Positions 1-8,532 of a stretch of DNA of 64,000 nt are shown piece after piece. The notes under the pieces were generated by a model that was given only the letters and a program-made list of their open reading frames with translations, did not search any database and was not told the origin of the DNA. Position 1 is the first letter of the stretch. Each line of letters starts with the position of its first letter. The translations under genes and the position numbers were made by a program. Origin of the DNA: an uncultured Collinsella sp. (GTDB taxonomy: Bacteria; Actinomycetota; Coriobacteriia; Coriobacteriales; Coriobacteriaceae); the NCBI GenBank assembly GCA_900539035.1, contig UQAU01000001.1, forward strand, positions 1 to 64,000, written 5' to 3'.

Positions 1-531
<531 letters not shown>

Positions 532-1009
532 AATATTTGGGCCTCGAGCCCGTCCGGTCCTCTCAGTTCATCGCTGATCGGTTCCGTTCGATTCATATGG
601 TTCTAGTATAGGAAAAGGAATTTCTCGGGGCCGCCTCTCGGCGGCCTTGCGAAAAACAAATCCAAGTTAGACCATTTCAAATGGTTCGATGTCTGCCCGG
701 ATGCGACACTGAAGTGAGTGTCCATCCTCGCAGTATCCGGTTCTCAAGGTGCACGCCTGCGCTGGTTCCCGGTCCGACCGGGCCGCGCGGCAAGGAGATA
801 TATTGCCAGACCGCGAAGCCCTGTGGGACGTCAATTCCACTCTTCACAAGTCCTACACAACATATTGCTTTCTATAGGTAATAGAAAGACTGATGCGGAT
901 CTTCCGCACGTATCAGATGATGACCCTTTGGTTCAGGAATATATAGAGATCGGTCACCTGTAAGTGTCTATCTACCCGCGCTTTTGCTATATAAACCAGC
1001 GCTTCAGAT
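532..1009 (-). promoter_or_regulatory. rRNA operon leader/promoter region (no gene)
   Basis: A gap of about 480 bases between the rplT terminator and 16S, with no convincing coding frame. For the minus-strand rRNA operon it holds a possible -10 (TATACT, 605-610) without a clear -35. Several inverted repeats could fold in a leader RNA: a 7-bp stem with a 4-nt loop at 629-646, a 15-nt palindrome ACCATTTCAAATGGT at 671-685, and an imperfect ~10-bp hairpin at 699-727. Such structures would fit rRNA leader processing or antitermination, but I cannot assign boxA-type elements or the exact start site. Confidence 0.4.
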
Positions 1010-1046
1010 AAAAAGAGGGAGCGCCGCGCATAACGCGACACTCCCC
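1010..1046 (-). terminator. Rho-independent terminator after rplT
   Basis: On the minus strand a 12-bp stem (arms 1034-1045 and 1017-1028, two G-U pairs) with a 5-nt loop is followed by a U-rich run (1010-1016). It lies 20 nt past the rplT stop and separates the infC operon from the rRNA promoter region. Confidence 0.88.
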
Positions 1047-1066
1047 TAGCGATTCAAGAGAATCTA

Positions 1067-1426
1067 TTAGGCCTCGAGAGCCTTCTTGGCGATGGTGGCC
1101 AGCTCATTGAAGGACTCGATGTCCTCGTAAGCCATCTGAGCCAGGACCTTGCGGTCGAGCTCGATGCCGGCAACCTTCAGGCCGTGCATGAACTGAGAGT
1201 AAGAGATGTCGTTCAGGCGAGCAGCAGCGTTGATACGAGTGATCCAGAGAGAACGGATCTCGCGCTTCTTGTTGCGGCGATCACGATACTGATACTGCAG
1301 GGAGTGCTGGACCTGCTCTTTAGCATGCTTGTAAGTACGCGAAGCGGCACCGTAGTAACCCTTCGCACGGTGCATAACGGTACGGCGCTTCTTCTTGGCG
1401 GCAACAGCGCGCTTAATACGTGCCAT
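1067..1426 (-). CDS. rplT: 50S ribosomal protein L20
   Basis: 119 residues, the normal length for L20. The basic N-terminus (MARIKRAVAAKKKRR) and the segments GYYGAASRTYKHA and LWITRINAAARLN are typical of the family. L20 binds 23S rRNA early in assembly of the large subunit, and in several bacteria it represses its own operon by binding the infC leader. It is the last gene of infC-rpmI-rplT and is followed by a strong terminator. Identity is firm; autoregulation here is inferred from relatives. Confidence 0.98.
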   Translation of the reverse strand: MARIKRAVAAKKKRRTVMHRAKGYYGAASRTYKHAKEQVQHSLQYQYRDRRNKKREIRSLWITRINAAARLNDISYSQFMHGLKVAGIELDRKVLAQMAYEDIESFNELATIAKKALEA

Positions 1427-1472
1427 GTTCTATCAACTCCTAGACGGTAAAACGAAAAACGGGAACGCGAAC

Positions 1473-1664
1473 TTAGGCGAGACGCGACTTGATGACCTTG
1501 CGGTCGGCAGCGGCGATCTCGGTCTCCTGACGGAAGCCACGCTTACGCTTGGTGGACTTCTTGCTCAGGATGTGGCTCTTGAAAGCCTTGGCGCGCATAA
1601 GCTTGCCGGTACCAGTCTTGCGGAAACGCTTCTTGGTGCCGCTGTGGGACTTCATCTTAGGCAT
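1473..1664 (-). CDS. rpmI: 50S ribosomal protein L35
   Basis: 63 residues, very basic, beginning MPKMKSHSGTKKRFR, which is the L35 signature. It is a structural protein of the large ribosomal subunit. It lies between infC (32 nt upstream) and rplT (46 nt downstream), the conserved order in most bacteria. A Shine-Dalgarno-like GGAG precedes the ATG. Confidence 0.98.
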   Translation of the reverse strand: MPKMKSHSGTKKRFRKTGTGKLMRAKAFKSHILSKKSTKRKRGFRQETEIAAADRKVIKSRLA

Positions 1665-1696
1665 GAAATACTCCTTAATCGGTTACAGAACACTAG

Positions 1697-2251
1697 TTAC
1701 TTGGTATCGCTTGCCGCTTTATCCTCATCGAAGGCGCCCTTAATCGGGGCGAGCAGCATAAGCATGTTACGGCCTTCCATCTTAGGCTTGGACTCGACCG
1801 TAGCGTAAGGCTTGAGATCCTCGGCGAGACGCTCGAGAACGTTAAGGCCCTGCTCCGGGTGAGCCATCTCACGGCCGCGGAACATGATGGTGATCTTAAC
1901 GCGTGCGCCCTTCTTGAGGAAACGCAGAACATGGCCCTTCTTGGTCTCGTAGTCGCCAACGTCGATCTTGGGTCGGAACTTCATTTCCTTGACCTCGACC
2001 TTGGACTGGTTCTTACGAGCAGCCTTGGCCTTCATGGCCTGCTGGTACTTGAACTTACCGTAGTCCATGACCTTGCAGACCGGCGGCTCCGCGTTGGGAG
2101 CGATCTCGACCAGGTCGAGACCCTGATCGTCGGCGACGCGCTGGGCATCGCGGATGGCGAACAGGCCGAGCTGAGAGCCATCGACGCCAATCAAACGGCA
2201 CGAAGATGCAGTAATCTCGTCGTTGATGCGGGTGTCATCAGACTTAGCTAT
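1697..2251 (-). CDS. infC: Translation initiation factor IF-3, probable AUA start
   Basis: IF-3 prevents premature 50S joining and proofreads the initiator tRNA and start codon on the 30S subunit. The N-domain (DTRINDEI near the start), the basic linker and the C-domain (FRPKIDVGDYETK, FRGREMAHPEQG) are all present. An ATG lies at 2266, but a perfect GGAGGT (2264-2259) overlaps it and sits 7 nt before an in-frame ATA at 2251. I therefore take ATA as the start, giving 184 residues. A non-AUG start is the known autoregulatory device of infC (AUU in E. coli and many others). The gene follows a leader terminator. Confidence 0.93.
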   Translation of the reverse strand: MAKSDDTRINDEITASSCRLIGVDGSQLGLFAIRDAQRVADDQGLDLVEIAPNAEPPVCKVMDYGKFKYQQAMKAKAARKNQSKVEVKEMKFRPKIDVGDYETKKGHVLRFLKKGARVKITIMFRGREMAHPEQGLNVLERLAEDLKPYATVESKPKMEGRNMLMLLAPIKGAFDEDKAASDTK

Positions 2252-2269
2252 TTTCCCTACCTCCATTCA

Positions 2270-2304
2270 TAAAAAATTAACCCGGCGCTTCTCAGCAACC
2301 AGGT
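2270..2304 (-). terminator. Leader terminator (attenuator) of infC-rpmI-rplT
   Basis: On the minus strand a stem built from ACCTGG and CCGGGT with an inner GCT/AGC pairing is followed directly by a U-rich tract (2270-2279), all within the 5' untranslated region and ending just before the infC ribosome binding site. That arrangement is an intrinsic terminator that must be read through to express the operon. In Bacillus subtilis the same operon is controlled by L20-dependent leader termination; the same logic is inferred here. Confidence 0.65.
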
Positions 2305-2471
2305 CGTACACATAGACATCCTCGATTTGAGGAAGGGAATCTAATTTGTATGACCAGTCAGCTGCTCATTGGCGCCAAAAGGTGGGAACCCTCGGGTTCC
2401 TCTTTAGGGCATTGCGGGAACAACGCCTTGCGAATAATAACACGTACAGCGCATTATCACATTACGTACAC
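2305..2471 (-). promoter_or_regulatory. infC operon leader region
   Basis: The space between tRNA-Leu and the leader terminator has no coding frame. It carries a strong hairpin at 2385-2400 (GGAACC and GGTTCC arms around CGAG on the minus strand) followed by a TTTTGGCGCC segment, and several segments that could compete with the terminator stem. I could not fix a promoter. This is the expected place for an L20-sensing leader. Confidence 0.4.
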
Positions 2472-2494
2472 GAAAAGGGGCCGCAACCCCCTTG
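2472..2494 (-). terminator. Possible terminator after tRNA-Leu
   Basis: On the minus strand AAGGGG and CCCCTT form a stem around a 7-nt loop, followed by a short U stretch. It lies about 20 nt past the tRNA. The U tract is weak, so partial readthrough into the infC leader is possible. Confidence 0.45.
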
Positions 2495-2512
2495 AACGCT
2501 CGCTTGCATGTA

Positions 2513-2600
2513 TGGTGCCCGAGGCGAGACTCGAACTCGCACGTTGTTGCCAACGGTGGATTTTGAGTCCACTGCGTCTGCCAATTCCGCCACTCGGGCA
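2513..2600 (-). tRNA. tRNA-Leu (anticodon CAA)
   Basis: A class II tRNA of 88 nt including an encoded CCA (2515-2513). The acceptor arms TGCCCGAG (2600-2593) and CTCGGGCA (2523-2516) pair perfectly. The anticodon loop CTCAAAA gives CAA, reading UUG. A long variable arm and the TPsiC sequence GTTCGAGTC are visible. It lies 38 nt downstream of the transglutaminase gene. Confidence 0.96.
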
Positions 2601-2638
2601 CGTAATGCGTGAGTTAGTTTATCACAGCTTTCTACCGA

Positions 2639-4072
2639 TTAGTCCGAAAATGGAACTTCGAGCATTTCGATGAGTTCGACCGTGCGGAGCATCTCGCGCT
2701 GACGGCATCCGCGACCGTCGACCGAAGCCTCGCCCATCTGGTTATCGTAAGGGTCCTCGCGCATGCCGTCGAAAGAGGGCTCAAACTCTGCCTGGAATCG
2801 ATTGTTGGCCACCATACGCCACGGGTCGAGATTGCCAAAGTAGTGACGGCGGCGCCACTCCTCCCCCATCCTGCGAGCAGAAGATCCAAATGACACGTCG
2901 GCGTTGAGCCAACCGGTCTGCGGCGTATAGAACTCTGCCCAGTCGTGCGACCCCACCGAATCGGGCGCAACGTACAGGCCGCTCTGCCAACGGGCAGGCA
3001 CGCCCGCGATACGGCACATGGTGATAAACGTGAGCGCCATAACGCCGCAATCGCCGCGGAGCGAATGCGCGCAGTCATCGGCAATAGATCCCAAAAGCAA
3101 GTACGGCGGCTGATAGCGATAGTCGATATGCTGCGTCAGGTAATCATAGATAGCACGGGCGCGATCGAGCGGATCCTCGAGTCCGTCAACAACACCGGCC
3201 GTCAGCTGCAGCAGATACGGCGTGTATGCAATGTGCGGGCGGTCCTCGGAAATATCCTCGGGCAGAGGCGCGTCCATACGCGGATGAACCGGAAGTGTGC
3301 CACCGTAGACATCACAATAAGCAGCATCGATGTGATAACGATAAGTCACCGAGAATGAGCGCTCACTCGAAGAAGACCACGAGGCGGTACGCGCTGAAGC
3401 GCTCGCGGGAGCAACAGCACCCCCCGGCGTCATGTCGAGAATCTCGACCCGAGACTGCTGGCGGCAGGTGGCGGCAACGGGAAGCCAAGCGCGAACGGTC
3501 TCCCCCTCTAGAGCGCCGGGGACAGACACAGACGCTTTAAGCGTAATGACACGCGCCAATCCGTTTTGCGACTCCATCTCCTTGAGCATCTCGTTGCGCA
3601 GTGCAATTCCGTCCGTAGGATCGGGACGCATGCCGGGGACCTCTTTGGGATATACGCGAAGCGAATCGAGGAAGTTGTCGAGAACGAACAACTCGCCATC
3701 GATAAAGCGCCAGTCAATACGCTTACGGTCAATCAGATCGTCAAACTGCTCCTCGGTAAACTCAGGCCACTCCTCGCGAATCATCGCAATAGCTCGATCG
3801 CGCGACACCGAAAAATGAAACGGCGTCTCAAGCATGCGATACCGCTCGGCACGAACGCAGGCAGCAAGCGAGGGATCGGGATTTTGGGCAAGTAGGCGGT
3901 CGCAAGCCTCAATAGCCTGCGAAAGATACCCCGCGTCCTTTAAACGCAGGATCTCGGGTGGCAAGCCAATATCTAGAAAACGGAAGTCATCATTGCAAAC
4001 ATCAACAGAGCAACCAACCGGCCCCTCGTCAACAACCTTCCCATCCGAAGGCAGTACATTAATAACAGCCAT
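2639..4072 (-). CDS. Transglutaminase-like domain protein
   Basis: About 477 residues, cytoplasmic (no signal peptide or membrane segment). The C-terminal half has the transglutaminase-like cysteine-protease triad: Cys in GDCGV (about residue 341), His in GSHDWAEFY (about 375) and Asp in LNADVSF (about 392). The N-terminal ~200 residues look like a helical, repeat-like region and match nothing I can name. Bacterial members of this fold are mostly putative proteases or amidases of unknown substrate. I prefer the ATG at 4072, which has GGAG 6 nt upstream; an ATG at 4108 would add 12 residues but lacks a binding site. Substrate unknown. Confidence 0.85.
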   Translation of the reverse strand: MAVINVLPSDGKVVDEGPVGCSVDVCNDDFRFLDIGLPPEILRLKDAGYLSQAIEACDRLLAQNPDPSLAACVRAERYRMLETPFHFSVSRDRAIAMIREEWPEFTEEQFDDLIDRKRIDWRFIDGELFVLDNFLDSLRVYPKEVPGMRPDPTDGIALRNEMLKEMESQNGLARVITLKASVSVPGALEGETVRAWLPVAATCRQQSRVEILDMTPGGAVAPASASARTASWSSSSERSFSVTYRYHIDAAYCDVYGGTLPVHPRMDAPLPEDISEDRPHIAYTPYLLQLTAGVVDGLEDPLDRARAIYDYLTQHIDYRYQPPYLLLGSIADDCAHSLRGDCGVMALTFITMCRIAGVPARWQSGLYVAPDSVGSHDWAEFYTPQTGWLNADVSFGSSARRMGEEWRRRHYFGNLDPWRMVANNRFQAEFEPSFDGMREDPYDNQMGEASVDGRGCRQREMLRTVELIEMLEVPFSD

Positions 4073-4211
4073 ACCAAACTCCAAGTCATTAGAACTCTTG
4101 AAGTCCATTGTAGCGAGATAAAAAAGAAAGCCCCAACAAGGGAGCCATCAACACCGCCGAACGGTAGTCAAATAAATAATTCAGACTCGTAACCCTGCGG
4201 CGTTAAACGAA

Positions 4212-4303
4212 GGAAGCCCCGTCCCCCGGAACTGTTTCCTTGGCGCGACTTCTGGCGAAGCCAGGTGAGCGCAAAGGAAACAGTGTAGGGGGACGGGGCT
4301 TCC
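4212..4303. repeat. 92-bp nested palindrome downstream of fba
   Basis: Outer arms of 16 bp match perfectly (4212-4227 and 4288-4303). Inside them a second pair, ACTGTTTCCT (4231-4240) and AGGAAACAGT (4275-4284), is also perfect, and the centre has a third small hairpin CTGGC-gaa-GCCAG (4252-4264). The whole can fold into one long branched hairpin 20 nt past the fba stop. It may end fba transcription but lacks a good U tract, so I class it as a palindromic repeat. Confidence 0.8.
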
Positions 4304-4323
4304 GGCGGGAAGTTTAGCGACGC

Positions 4324-5190
4324 TTACGCCTTGTTGACGGAGCCAAACTCCTCCATGAGCTCCTTGGTGCGGGCAACGATGTTGTCGCGACCAGGCTTGA
4401 GGAGCTTGCGGGGGTCAAAGCCCTTGCCCTGCTGATCCTTGCCAGCCTCGATGTACTCGCGAACGCCCTTGGCGAAGACGAGCTGCAGGTCGGTGTTGAC
4501 GTTGATCTTGGAGATACCCAGGGAGATGGCCTTCTTGATCTGATCCTCGGGGATGCCGGTGCCACCGTGCAGGACGAGGGGCAGGTCGCCGGTCTGAGCC
4601 TTGATCTCGCCCAGGCGCTCGAAGGAAAGGCCAGCCCAGTCGGCAGGGTACACGCCGTGGATGTTGCCGATACCGCAGGCGAGGAAGTCGACGCCCAGGT
4701 CAGCAATCTGCTTGCACTCAGCAGGATCAGCGAGCTCGCCGCTGGAGGTCACGCCGTCCTCGGTGCCGCCGATGCCGCCGACCTCGGCCTCGATGGACAT
4801 GCCCTTGGAGTGGGCAAGCTCAACGAGCTCCTTGGTGCGGTCGAGGTTAAGCTGGAAGGTCTCCTCGTGAGAGCCGTCATACATGATGGACGTGAAGCCG
4901 GCCTCGATGCACTTGAAGCAGTCCTCGTAAGAACCGTGATCGAGGTGAAGGGCGACGGGAACGGTAACGCCCGTGGCCTCGACGGCAGCCTTGACCATGT
5001 CGGCGCAGACCTTGAAACCGCCCATCCACTTAGCGGCACCAGCGGTGCACTGAAGGATCAGCGGAGACTTGGCCTCCTCGGCGGCCTGGAGAATAGCCAG
5101 GGTCCACTCGAGGTTGTTGGTGTTGAAGGCACCGAGACCGTACTTGCCGGCCTCGGCCTTCTTGAGCATGTCTGCTGCGTTGACGAGCAT
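4324..5190 (-). CDS. fba: Fructose-bisphosphate aldolase, class II
   Basis: 288 residues, typical for the short class II (zinc) aldolases. It cleaves fructose 1,6-bisphosphate to glyceraldehyde 3-phosphate and dihydroxyacetone phosphate in glycolysis, and runs in reverse in gluconeogenesis. Visible signatures are HLDHGSYEDC with the catalytic Asp and zinc His, EAEVGGIGGTEDG, the zinc His in LHGGTGIP, and the phosphate-binding INVNTDLQ. The ATG at 5190 is chosen because GGAGG lies 8 nt upstream; the longer open frame to 5457 has no family homology. The gene appears monocistronic. Confidence 0.96.
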   Translation of the reverse strand: MLVNAADMLKKAEAGKYGLGAFNTNNLEWTLAILQAAEEAKSPLILQCTAGAAKWMGGFKVCADMVKAAVEATGVTVPVALHLDHGSYEDCFKCIEAGFTSIMYDGSHEETFQLNLDRTKELVELAHSKGMSIEAEVGGIGGTEDGVTSSGELADPAECKQIADLGVDFLACGIGNIHGVYPADWAGLSFERLGEIKAQTGDLPLVLHGGTGIPEDQIKKAISLGISKINVNTDLQLVFAKGVREYIEAGKDQQGKGFDPRKLLKPGRDNIVARTKELMEEFGSVNKA

Positions 5191-5384
5191 AAAAGAAACC
5201 TCCTGTAAGGTTGCTCCGATAACGCCTGAGATTTTACCACGACATACCCGAGCATAAACGTTCGTTTGTTCACGAATACCATCCGATTGGACAAATTTTG
5301 ACCGTTTGCCCCACAGAATCGACCCACTGGGGAAAATAGCTTGACGATTGACCGGTCTTCGTGGTTCGAAAGACGGCTTCGAGC

Positions 5385-6068
5385 CTACATCTGCATAAAC
5401 GGGTTCTGCATAAGTTCGCGCGCCATCGTGGTCGAATCGCCATGGCCCGTCAAGCAAACGGTATCGGGCGGAAGCGTCTTGGCAAGTTTGGAGAGCGAGC
5501 GCATAATCGCCGCCTCGTCACCGCCGGAAAGATCGGTACGACCGTGACTGCCCGGGAAAAGCGTGTCGCCCACAAAGGCGATGTTCCCCTGCTCGGTCGC
5601 GGCGAACAGGACGATGCCGCCCGGCGTATGCCCCGGCGTCTCGATCACCTGCAGGCAGACGTCGCCCACCTCGATTGTATCGCCCTCGGCAAGCAAACGC
5701 GTCGGCTCACCCGGATCGGGCGTCTCGATACCCCACATGGCGCGCTGCTCCTCGATATTTGCGCGAGGTACCGTCACGTCCTTAGCGCACAACTCATATA
5801 GTGCGCTGTCGCCAACGACGGCTCGAACCCCGGCAACCCCGCCAACATGGTCGGCGTGACCGTGCGTGCAGACAGAGCCGAGTACGCGCACCTCGGGATG
5901 CGCGGTGCGGATATGCTCCACAAGACGCTCGCCCTCCCACGCCGGATCGACGATTAAGCACTCGTCATTCGAAATCACGGCGTAGCTGTTGGTCTGAATG
6001 GGGCCGTTGACGAGCGCCTCAATCGAAGCCGCGCCTCGGGGTGTCAGGTCCAAAGTCATATCGTCCAT
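5385..6068 (-). CDS. MBL-fold metallo-hydrolase (glyoxalase II-like)
   Basis: About 227 residues. Metallo-beta-lactamase motifs are complete: HGHADHVGG (HxHxDH), ETPGHTPGG (third His), GDTLFPGSHGRTDL (bridging Asp) and GHGDSTT (last His). Family members hydrolyse thioesters such as S-lactoylglutathione or act on other esters; the physiological substrate cannot be read from the sequence. The start at 6068 is placed because GGAGG lies 8 nt before it; the ATG at 6074 would be only 2 nt away. It follows rel on the same strand at 88 nt, a neighbourhood often seen in Gram-positive bacteria. Confidence 0.9.
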   Translation of the reverse strand: MDDMTLDLTPRGAASIEALVNGPIQTNSYAVISNDECLIVDPAWEGERLVEHIRTAHPEVRVLGSVCTHGHADHVGGVAGVRAVVGDSALYELCAKDVTVPRANIEEQRAMWGIETPDPGEPTRLLAEGDTIEVGDVCLQVIETPGHTPGGIVLFAATEQGNIAFVGDTLFPGSHGRTDLSGGDEAAIMRSLSKLAKTLPPDTVCLTGHGDSTTMARELMQNPFMQM

Positions 6069-6156
6069 GCGCATACCCTCCTTCTAAAATACGTTCGAGG
6101 CACCAAACGATGCCTCGAACGTAACCAATATCTATGATGCTGAGAGGCTCTCGCGC

Positions 6157-8517
6157 CTACACACGGCGCTTGAGTTGCGCTCCGCCCTCGCCGGGCATCA
6201 GGCGGCGAGCGTCGTAGACCGAATCGACACTGCTGATGGAAGCCAGCAGCGGATCCAGACCGCTCGCGTCCGAGATCTCGACCATAAAGCGCAGGGTTGC
6301 AATACCCTCGCGGTTGGTCGACGTGGCGGCAGAAAGGATATTGCCGCCCGCATCGCCAATGGCAATGGTGACATCCTTGAGCAGGCCCATGCGGTCCAGG
6401 CACTCGACCACGATCTCGACCTGGAAGAGGGTGTCGGCAGCGCCGTCCCACTCCACTTCGATCATGCGCTCGGGATGCTCCATAAGACCCTTGACGTTGG
6501 GACAGTTGGCGCGATGCACCGAAACGCCACGGCCGCGCGTGATGAAGCCGACGATATCGTCGCCCGTCACCGGATTGCAGCAATGCGCCAGACGGACCAG
6601 CAGTCCGCTGTTGCTCTCGCCCTTGACGAGAATGCCATTGCTGGCGCTCTTGCCGCGCTTTTGCGGCTTGCGGTTGGAGCCGCGGGCAGGCTGCTTGACA
6701 ACCTCGGCGATGGCTTCAGTCTTGGTGAGCTGCTCCTCGGGCTTGGGGTCCAAGATTTGCTCGACCTTGTTACCCACAGCGCGCGGGGCAACCTTGCCGG
6801 CGCCGACGGCAGCAAACAGGTCCTCGAGCTGCTTGTAGTTAAATTGCTCCGCCACGGCGTTGAGCGCACGCGTGGATCGCGGCGTAGAGATGCCATACCC
6901 GCGCTTGCGCAGGTCCTTGGCCAGTATATCGCGGCCGGCAGCAGCGTCATCGTCTTTGGTCGCGGCGGCGAAATAACGGCGGATCTTTGACTTGGCCGAA
7001 GGTGTCTTGACGATCTTGAGCCAATCGCGCGATGGCTTGGAGCTCTTGTTCGTCAGAATTTCAACGCGGTCGCCCGTCTTGATCTCGTGCGTGAGCGGAG
7101 CCACCGCACCGTTGATCTTAGCGCCGACGCAGTGGTTTCCCACCTCGGTGTGAACGGCGTAGGCAAAGTCGAGCGGCGTGGAGCCGGCACGAAGCGCCAT
7201 GACCTCGCCCTTGGGTGTAAAGACAAAGATCTCCTGGTCGAACAGATCAACCTTCAGCGAATGCAGGTATTCCTTGGCGTCCGTAATCTCATCAGACGCT
7301 GCCCAATCGAGCGAATGTTTGAGCCAGTTAATCTGGTCGTCCAGACGCTGAGCGTCATTGGTCTTGGAAGCAGACGATCCGCCCGACTTCTTATAGAGCC
7401 AGTGGGCGGCAATGCCGTACTCGGCCTGCTCATGCATCTCGTAGGTTCGAATCTGAATCTCGAGCGGGCGGGCCGTGGGGCCGATAACCGTCGTATGGAG
7501 CGACTGGTAGTTATTGACCTTGGGCATGGCGATATAGTCTTTAAAGCGACCGGGCATGGGGTGCCACAGCGTATGCACCGCGCCGAGCGTGGAGTAACAA
7601 TCGCGCACCGAATGCGTGATGACGCGCAGTGCCACCAGGTCGTAGATCTCGGAGAATTCCTTGCCCTTGCGCTTCATCTTTTGGTAGATGGACCAATAGT
7701 GCTTGGAGCGGCCATTGATCTGGAAGCCCTCCAGGCCAATGCGGTTGAGCTCGTCGGTGAGCGTCTTGATGGTCTCGGCCAGATAGCGCTCGCGAACCTC
7801 GCGCGACTCAGCCACCATGCGTGCGATGCGCTGGTAGGCGTCGGGCTCAAGGTAGAAGAAGGACAGGTCCTCGAGCTCCCATTTAATGGAGCTCATGCCC
7901 AGACGGTCGGCCAGAGGCGCATACACGTCCATAGTCTCGCGAGCCTTAAACAGGCGACGGTCCTCGCGAAGGGCCGCCAGCGTACGCATGTTATGCAGGC
8001 GGTCGGCAAGCTTAACGATAATGACGCGGATGTCCTTGGACATGGCGAGGAACATCTTGCGCAGCGTAAGCGCCTGCTTCTCGTCCATGCTGTCGACTTC
8101 GATGTTGGTGAGCTTGGTCACGCCATCGACGAGCTCGGCCACCGTATCGCCAAACAGGCCGGAAACATCGGCAAGCGAGGTCTCGGTATCCTCAACGGTA
8201 TCGTGCAGCAGCGCGGCGCACACCACATCGCAGTCCATCTTGAGATCGGCCAAAATGATGGCAACCTCGACGGGATGGTTAATGTACATCTCGCCCGAGC
8301 GGCGCTTTTGGTTGCAGTGCTTCTCAGCGGCAAAGCAGTAAGCCTGCTCCACCTTGGAGAAGTCGTCCTCATTCATATATTTGAGGCACAGGCGCTCCAG
8401 CTTGTCGTAGCTGTCCGCCATAATCTCGGGCGGCAGCTCATCGGCATGCTTATAGTGCTCCATCTCCGAAAACGGCTGGAGGGTGGAATCATGGGCGGTA
8501 CGGGCTGCGGCATCCAT
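6157..8517 (-). CDS. rel: Bifunctional (p)ppGpp synthetase/hydrolase
   Basis: 786 residues, the length of long RelA/SpoT homologues. Domains in order: HD hydrolase (about 55-200, with HDTVEDTE near residue 105 intact, so hydrolase activity is expected), synthetase (about 240-370, with YQSLHTTVIG), TGS (about 430-490), a linker with a conserved CCNP Cys region (about 640), and a C-terminal ACT domain (about 705-786). It makes and degrades the stringent-response alarmone. As the only long RSH in the window it is probably the Rel type of Gram-positives. AAGGGGA precedes the ATG. It lies 15 nt downstream of the recJ fusion gene. Confidence 0.96.
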   Translation of the reverse strand: MDAAARTAHDSTLQPFSEMEHYKHADELPPEIMADSYDKLERLCLKYMNEDDFSKVEQAYCFAAEKHCNQKRRSGEMYINHPVEVAIILADLKMDCDVVCAALLHDTVEDTETSLADVSGLFGDTVAELVDGVTKLTNIEVDSMDEKQALTLRKMFLAMSKDIRVIIVKLADRLHNMRTLAALREDRRLFKARETMDVYAPLADRLGMSSIKWELEDLSFFYLEPDAYQRIARMVAESREVRERYLAETIKTLTDELNRIGLEGFQINGRSKHYWSIYQKMKRKGKEFSEIYDLVALRVITHSVRDCYSTLGAVHTLWHPMPGRFKDYIAMPKVNNYQSLHTTVIGPTARPLEIQIRTYEMHEQAEYGIAAHWLYKKSGGSSASKTNDAQRLDDQINWLKHSLDWAASDEITDAKEYLHSLKVDLFDQEIFVFTPKGEVMALRAGSTPLDFAYAVHTEVGNHCVGAKINGAVAPLTHEIKTGDRVEILTNKSSKPSRDWLKIVKTPSAKSKIRRYFAAATKDDDAAAGRDILAKDLRKRGYGISTPRSTRALNAVAEQFNYKQLEDLFAAVGAGKVAPRAVGNKVEQILDPKPEEQLTKTEAIAEVVKQPARGSNRKPQKRGKSASNGILVKGESNSGLLVRLAHCCNPVTGDDIVGFITRGRGVSVHRANCPNVKGLMEHPERMIEVEWDGAADTLFQVEIVVECLDRMGLLKDVTIAIGDAGGNILSAATSTNREGIATLRFMVEISDASGLDPLLASISSVDSVYDARRLMPGEGGAQLKRRV

Positions 8518-8532
8518 CGAGGTCCCCTTCCC

